Assembly: GCF_016907085.1 (NCBI RefSeq)
Contig: NZ_JAFBBJ010000001.1
Coordinates: forward strand, 3,224,001-3,288,000
Length of the DNA stretch: 64,000 nt
Direction of reading: 5' to 3'
Source: Clavibacter michiganensis
GTDB lineage: Bacteria; Actinomycetota; Actinomycetes; Actinomycetales; Microbacteriaceae
Below, in pieces: positions 59,416 through 64,000 of this stretch. The notes under the pieces are model-generated. The model had not been told where the DNA came from and made no database searches. It was given only the letters and a program-made list of their open reading frames with translations. Position 1 is the first letter of the stretch. Each line of letters opens with the position of its first letter. The position numbers were made by a program, and so were the translations under genes.

Positions 59416-60957
59416 ATGAAGCTCGAACTGCGGGGCATCACCAAGCGCTTCGGCGCCCTGGTCGCCAACGACCACATCGACCTCGTGGTCCAGCCGGGGG
59501 AGATCCACTGCCTCCTGGGCGAGAACGGCGCAGGCAAGTCCACGCTCATGAACGTGCTCTACGGCCTGTACCAGGCCGAGGAGGGCGAGATCCTCCTCGA
59601 CGACCGGGTGGCGCGCTTCGCCGGACCCGGCGACGCCATGGCCGCCGGCATCGGCATGGTGCACCAGCACTTCATGCTCATCCCCGTCTTCACGGTCGCG
59701 GAGAACGTCATGCTCGGGCACGAGGAGACGAAGCTCGGCGGCCGGCTCGACCTGGCCGGCGCCCGCGCGAAGGTGCGCGAGATCTCCGCCCGCTTCGGCT
59801 TCGACGTCGACCCGGACGCGCTCGTCGCCGACCTGCCCGTCGGCGTGCAGCAGCGCGTCGAGATCATCAAGGCCCTGTCACGCGACGCCGAGGTGCTCGT
59901 GTTCGACGAGCCGACGGCCGTGCTCACGCCGCAGGAGACCGACGAGCTCATGGTCATCATGAAGCAGCTGCGGGACGCCGGCACGGGCATCGTCTTCATC
60001 ACCCACAAGCTGCGGGAGGTGCGCGAGGTCGCGGACCGCATCACGGTGATCCGCCTCGGCAAGGTCGTCGGCGAGGCCGAGCCCACCGCGAGCAACGCCG
60101 AGCTCGCGTCGCTGATGGTCGGCCGGAGCGTGTCGCTGACGGTGGCGAAGGAGCCGGCGACGCCCGGCGACGCCGCCCTCGTGGTGCGCGACCTCACGGT
60201 GATCGACGCCGCCGGCCAGGTGGTCGTCGACGGCGTGAGCTTCGAGGTGCACGCGGGGGAGATCCTCGCCATCGCGGGCGTGCAGGGCAACGGGCAGACC
60301 GAGCTCACGGAGGCGATCCTGGGGCTGCAGCCGCGCGTGTCCGGCACCATCGACCTCGACGGCACGCGCCTCACGGGCCGCTCCGTCCGCCGGGTGCTCG
60401 ACGCGGGCGTCGGCTTCGTGCCCGAGGACCGCAACGAGGACGGGCTCGTCCCGGAGTTCACCATCGCCGAGAACCTCATGCTCGACCGCTCCGACAGCCC
60501 GCCGTTCGTCGTCGCCGGATCCCTGAAGCTCGGCTACCTCGACGAGTTCGCCCGCGATCGCGTGCGCGAGTTCGACATCCGCACGCAGGGCATCGACACG
60601 CACGTCGGCCGGCTCTCCGGCGGCAACGCGCAGAAGGTCGTGCTCGCGCGCGAGCTCAGCCGGGACCTGCGCCTGTTCGTCGCGGCACAGCCCACCCGCG
60701 GCCTCGACGTGGGATCCATCGAGTTCGTGCACACGCGCGTCGTCGAGACGCGCGACCGCGGCCTGCCCGTCATCGTCGTCTCCACCGAGCTCGACGAGGT
60801 CGCGGCGCTGGCCGACCGCATCGCCGTGATGTACCGCGGCGGCATCGTCGGCATCGTCCCGGGCGACACCCCGCGCGATGTGCTCGGCCTGATGATGGCC
60901 GGCGAGGTCCCCGCATCCGTCCCCACCACCACGACCGCCGGAGGGCGCACCGCATGA
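59416..60957 (+). CDS. Nucleoside ABC transporter ATPase (double domain)
   Basis: This 513-residue protein contains two ABC domains, as in RbsA, MglA and NupO-type ATPases. The first has Walker A GENGAGKSTL near residue 37, signature VGVQQRVEIIKAL and Walker B VLVFDEPTAVLTPQE. The second has the degenerate Walker A GVQGNGQTEL and the signature RLSGGNAQKVVLARE. The ATG at 59416 matches the family start (MKLELRGITKRFG); a GTG at 59383 is an alternative. The stop overlaps the first permease as ATGA. Confidence 0.92.
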   Translation: MKLELRGITKRFGALVANDHIDLVVQPGEIHCLLGENGAGKSTLMNVLYGLYQAEEGEILLDDRVARFAGPGDAMAAGIGMVHQHFMLIPVFTVAENVMLGHEETKLGGRLDLAGARAKVREISARFGFDVDPDALVADLPVGVQQRVEIIKALSRDAEVLVFDEPTAVLTPQETDELMVIMKQLRDAGTGIVFITHKLREVREVADRITVIRLGKVVGEAEPTASNAELASLMVGRSVSLTVAKEPATPGDAALVVRDLTVIDAAGQVVVDGVSFEVHAGEILAIAGVQGNGQTELTEAILGLQPRVSGTIDLDGTRLTGRSVRRVLDAGVGFVPEDRNEDGLVPEFTIAENLMLDRSDSPPFVVAGSLKLGYLDEFARDRVREFDIRTQGIDTHVGRLSGGNAQKVVLARELSRDLRLFVAAQPTRGLDVGSIEFVHTRVVETRDRGLPVIVVSTELDEVAALADRIAVMYRGGIVGIVPGDTPRDVLGLMMAGEVPASVPTTTTAGGRTA

Positions 60958-62315
60958 CCGACGACACCACTCGTCCCGAGGGCCAGGGGCCCGAGGACCC
61001 GTCCGCGGGGCAGCTGCCCGCGTCCGGCCGCGAGGCCGGATCCGTGGGCGACCCCACCCGCTCCGAGACGCCCGCGGGCGTGCCTGCCGTGGCGAGCGCC
61101 GACGGCGACGGGGGATCCCGCGCCGGCCAGGTGCTCCGCGAGATCGCGAGCGGCAGCGCGCTGCTGTCGGTGCTCGCGGTCGTGCTCTCGCTCGTGGTCG
61201 GCGCGCTGCTCATCGCCGTCACCGACGAGGAGACGCAGAAGGCGGCGGGGTACTTCTTCAGCCGCCCGCTCGACACGCTCCGGGCCGGCTGGGACGCCGC
61301 GTCGGGCGCCTACTCCGCGCTCTTCCAGGGGTCGATCTACAACTTCCGTCGGCCGGGCTTCGCGAACGGCATCAAGCCGCTGACCGAGACGCTGACGTTC
61401 GCCACCCCGCTCATCGCGGCCGGCCTCGGCGTCGCGCTCGCGTTCCGCGTGGGGCTGTTCAACATCGGCGCCCGCGGCCAGATGCTCATCGCCGCCGCGT
61501 GCGCCGGCTGGGTCGGCTTCAGCTTCGACCTGCCGCCCGTGATCCACCTCGTGCTCGCCGTCGGCGCGGGCATCGTCGGCGGCGCGGTGTGGGGCGGGAT
61601 CGTCGGCCTCCTCAAGGCGCGCACCGGCGCCCACGAGGTGATCGTCACGATCATGCTCAACTACGTCGCGTTCTACCTCCTCTCCTACCTGCTGCGGACG
61701 CCGGGCCTGCTGCAGGCGCCCGGGTCGAACAACCCGAAGACGCCCGCGATGCAGGACACCGCGATCTTCCCGGCGCTCCTCGGCGACGGGTACTCGCTGC
61801 ACGCAGGCTTCCTCGTGGTCGTCATCGCGACGGTGATCGTCTGGTACCTCCTCAACCGCTCCGGCCTCGGTTTCCGCTTCCGCGCGGTGGGCGAGAACCC
61901 GAGCGCCGCGCGGGTCGCCGGCATCGACGTCAAGAACTCGTATCTCTACGCCATGCTCATCTCCGGCGGGCTCGCGGGCCTCGCGGGGGCGAGCCAGGTG
62001 CTCGGCACGGTCACCACGGGCTTCAGCTCGGGGATCGACGCGGGCATCGGCTTCGACGCCATCACGGTGGCGCTGCTCGGCCGCAGCCGGCCGTGGGGCG
62101 TGTTCGTCGCGGGGATCCTGTTCGGCGCGTTCAAGGCCGGCGGCTTCTCGATGCAGGCGGCCGAGGGCGTGCCCATCGACATCGTCGTGGTCGTCCAGTC
62201 GCTCATCGTCCTGTTCATCGCGGCGCCCCCGCTCGTGCGGGCGGTGTTCCGCCTCCCCGCGCCGGGCCAGGCGCGTCGCACCACCCGGACCCGGAAGGCG
62301 GCGATCGCCTCATGA
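60954..62315 (+). CDS. Nucleoside ABC permease, first subunit (NupP-like)
   Basis: This 453-residue permease has a polar, Pro/Gly-rich N-terminal tail of about 55 residues, then about ten hydrophobic segments. Typical stretches are AFRVGLFNIGARGQMLIAA and AVGENPSAARVAGIDVKNSYLYAMLISGGLAGLAG. The ATG lies in the ATGA overlap with the ATPase; the next permease follows in the same way. The long tail is not needed for transport and is probably disordered. Confidence 0.9.
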   Translation: MTDDTTRPEGQGPEDPSAGQLPASGREAGSVGDPTRSETPAGVPAVASADGDGGSRAGQVLREIASGSALLSVLAVVLSLVVGALLIAVTDEETQKAAGYFFSRPLDTLRAGWDAASGAYSALFQGSIYNFRRPGFANGIKPLTETLTFATPLIAAGLGVALAFRVGLFNIGARGQMLIAAACAGWVGFSFDLPPVIHLVLAVGAGIVGGAVWGGIVGLLKARTGAHEVIVTIMLNYVAFYLLSYLLRTPGLLQAPGSNNPKTPAMQDTAIFPALLGDGYSLHAGFLVVVIATVIVWYLLNRSGLGFRFRAVGENPSAARVAGIDVKNSYLYAMLISGGLAGLAGASQVLGTVTTGFSSGIDAGIGFDAITVALLGRSRPWGVFVAGILFGAFKAGGFSMQAAEGVPIDIVVVVQSLIVLFIAAPPLVRAVFRLPAPGQARRTTRTRKAAIAS

Positions 62316-63616
62316 CCGCGACGACCCCCACGCAGGCGGCGTCTCCCGCGCCGCACGACCCCGCGGCCGCCGCGCTCGAGCGCGCCGTCGCGACCAGCTG
62401 GAAGGCGCCCGTCGCCTTCGGCGTCTTCACCGTGATCTCGCTGGTCCTGTTCGTGCTGCTGGGACGCGAGGGGTCGAGCACGTTCGGCCTCTCGACCGGC
62501 ACCGACCTCATCCAGCTGGCGCCCCTCGTGCTGCCGACCGCCGCCACCGGCGTCGTCGTCACCGTGGCGCTCGCCGTGCTGACCGTGCTGTCCGTGCTGC
62601 TGGTGCGCCGGTCGGCGAAGGTGCCGCTGTGGTTCACCGCGGTGTTCGCGATCCTCTTCCTCGTCGCGTTCCTCACCTGGGCGTCCGCGGGCCAGACGAT
62701 CCCGGTGCCCGGCCTCCTGGTCGGCACGGTCGCCCTGTCGGTGCCGCTGATCTTCGGCGCGCTCGGCGGCGTGCTCTCGGAGCGCGTGGGCGTCGTCAAC
62801 GTCGCGATCGAGGGCCAGCTGCTGGCGGGCGCGTTCGTGTCCGCGGTGGTCGCCTCGATCACGGGTCAGCCGCTCATCGGCCTCGCGTCCGCGATGGTCG
62901 CCGGGATGCTCGTGTCGTTCGTGCTCGCGGCGTTCGCCATCAAGTACCTGGTCGACCAGGTCATCGTCGGCGTCGTGCTCAACGTGCTGGTCACGGGCCT
63001 CACGAGCTTCCTCTTCTCGCAGGTGCTCTCGGCCGACCCGGGCACGCTCAACTCGCCGCCGCGCTTCGACCGCATCGACATCCCGATCCTCGGCCAGATC
63101 CCGATCATCGGACCCGTGCTCTTCCGGCAGACGATCATCGTGTACCTCATGTACGTGGCCGTGTTCCTCGTCTGGTACTGCCTCTTCCACACGCGCTGGG
63201 GCCTCCGCCTCCGCGCGGTGGGCGAGCACCCGCAGGCCGCCGACACCGTGGGCATCAAGGTCTCCGCGACCCGCTTCTGGAACGTGTCCCTCGCGGGCGC
63301 GATCGCGGGCCTCGGCGGCGCGTTCTTCACGCTCGGGTCCGTCGGCGCCTTCAACAAGGAGATGACCGCGGGCGCGGGGTTCATCGCGCTGGCCGCCGTC
63401 ATCTTCGGCCGGTGGGATCCGCTGCGCGCCACGCTCGCGGCCCTCCTGTTCGGCTTCGCGAGCAACCTGCAGAACGTCCTCGGCGTCATCGGATCGCCGG
63501 TGCCGAGCGAGTTCATGCTGATGCTGCCGTACGTCGTGACCATCGCCGCCGTCGCGGGCCTCGTGGGGCAGGTGCGCGGACCCGCCGCCGCCGGCAAGCC
63601 CTACGTGAAGTCGTGA
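62312..63616 (+). CDS. Nucleoside ABC permease, second subunit (NupQ-like)
   Basis: This 434-residue permease has about ten to twelve hydrophobic segments, more than the usual 300-residue NupQ; the extra N-terminal 130 residues contain three helices (about 35-55, 75-95 and 105-125). The core starts at PLIFGALGGVLSERVGVVNVAIEGQLLAGAF and includes AVGEHPQAADTVGIKV. The start is the ATGA overlap; the stop overlaps the cytidine deaminase start as GTGA. Confidence 0.9.
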   Translation: MTATTPTQAASPAPHDPAAAALERAVATSWKAPVAFGVFTVISLVLFVLLGREGSSTFGLSTGTDLIQLAPLVLPTAATGVVVTVALAVLTVLSVLLVRRSAKVPLWFTAVFAILFLVAFLTWASAGQTIPVPGLLVGTVALSVPLIFGALGGVLSERVGVVNVAIEGQLLAGAFVSAVVASITGQPLIGLASAMVAGMLVSFVLAAFAIKYLVDQVIVGVVLNVLVTGLTSFLFSQVLSADPGTLNSPPRFDRIDIPILGQIPIIGPVLFRQTIIVYLMYVAVFLVWYCLFHTRWGLRLRAVGEHPQAADTVGIKVSATRFWNVSLAGAIAGLGGAFFTLGSVGAFNKEMTAGAGFIALAAVIFGRWDPLRATLAALLFGFASNLQNVLGVIGSPVPSEFMLMLPYVVTIAAVAGLVGQVRGPAAAGKPYVKS

Positions 63617-64000
63617 GCGCCGTGGAGCCCGTCGAGTCGGGCGGCATCGACTGGGGATCGCTCCGCGAGGCGGCGCACGAGGCCATGGGCCGCGCGTACG
63701 TCCCGTACTCGCGCTTCCCCGTGGGCGTCGCGGCCATCGCGACCGACGGCCGCGTGATCACCGGCTGCAACGTCGAGAACGCGTCCTACGGCCTGACGCT
63801 CTGCGCCGAGTGCGCGCTCGTCTCCGTGCTGCACCTCACGGGCGGCGGCCAGCTCGTGGCCTTCACCTGCGTGGACGGCGACGGCAACATCCTCATGCCC
63901 TGCGGGCGGTGCCGGCAGCTGCTGTTCGAGCACGCGGTGCCGGGCATGCTCCTGGAGACCGTGTCGGGGATCCGGACGATCGACGAGGTGCTGCCTGACG
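63613..64000 (+). CDS. cdd: Cytidine deaminase, 3' end cut by the window
   Basis: The frame runs from a GTG overlapping the permease stop to the window edge with no stop; 129 residues are visible, nearly the whole of a typical 130-140 residue enzyme. It converts cytidine to uridine. The zinc ligands and catalytic Glu are present: Cys64 and Glu66 in TLCAEC, and Cys97 and Cys100 in MPCGRC. YVPYSRFPVGVAA and GCNVENASYGLTL are classical. Its coupling to the BMP transporter supports nucleosides as the imported substrate. Confidence 0.95.
   Translation, partial: MSAVEPVESGGIDWGSLREAAHEAMGRAYVPYSRFPVGVAAIATDGRVITGCNVENASYGLTLCAECALVSVLHLTGGGQLVAFTCVDGDGNILMPCGRCRQLLFEHAVPGMLLETVSGIRTIDEVLPD

Overview
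The window is a gene-dense, very G+C-rich stretch (about 70% or more by eye) of an actinobacterial chromosome. Heavy use of GTG starts, 4-base ATGA/GTGA gene overlaps, a cytochrome-b-type succinate dehydrogenase ordered C-D-A-B, an FMN riboswitch before ribD, and a TopA with GKYGPY repeats and a Lys/Ala tail all fit Microbacteriaceae. A Clavibacter-like genome is my best guess, from general resemblance rather than a search. No phage, insertion sequence, integrase or CRISPR array was seen, and no gene-free stretch exceeds 300 bases.

Layout. 1-5961: coupled operon topA (5' end outside the window), tmk, holB, secreted alpha/beta-hydrolase. 6077-6152: tRNA-Thr(CGT). 6293-11323: dacB, pncA, gabD, an SpoU-type rRNA/tRNA methyltransferase and a small membrane protein. 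11431-20369: transport block with an ABC exporter half-transporter, a histidine kinase/response regulator joined to an ABC ATPase and two permeases, and a drug-export-type ABC ATPase with two permeases. 20332-23191: MFS exporter, ribokinase, membrane-anchored HTH protein. 23383-29693: beta-glucoside utilisation locus (operator-like palindrome, solute-binding lipoprotein, two permeases, GH3 glucosidase, LacI regulator). 29707-34769: MOSC protein, small membrane proteins and two MHS-type MFS paralogues. 34766-41198: peptide/nickel-type ABC uptake operon that carries an MFS gene and a permease that fuses the two usual subunits. 41300-45055: riboflavin operon ribD-E-BA-H under an RFN element. 45106-50715: HAD phosphatase, trpS, xth, YihY/BrkB membrane protein, and divergent ptsI. 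50804-54383: sdhCDAB. 54527-56941: divergent glycosyltransferase and manC. 57016-64000: nucleoside uptake and salvage (two BMP lipoproteins, double ATPase, two permeases, cytidine deaminase cut by the window end).

How it works together. Most of the window is housekeeping plus solute import and export. The glucosidase locus reads as import of a short beta-glucoside, cytoplasmic cleavage and local LacI control. The BMP locus reads as nucleoside import followed by deamination. manC and the glycosyltransferase would make and use GDP-mannose-type donors. The most unusual locus is the ABC/MFS operon at 34.8-41.2 kb, which resembles an opine-metallophore transporter set in gene content but has no biosynthetic genes nearby.

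Two window-wide signals stand out. The hexamer GGATCC is strongly over-represented in all reading frames. A TANNNT box also repeatedly lies only 6-8 bases before start codons, suggesting many leaderless mRNAs. Both come from reading by eye and need counting by program.
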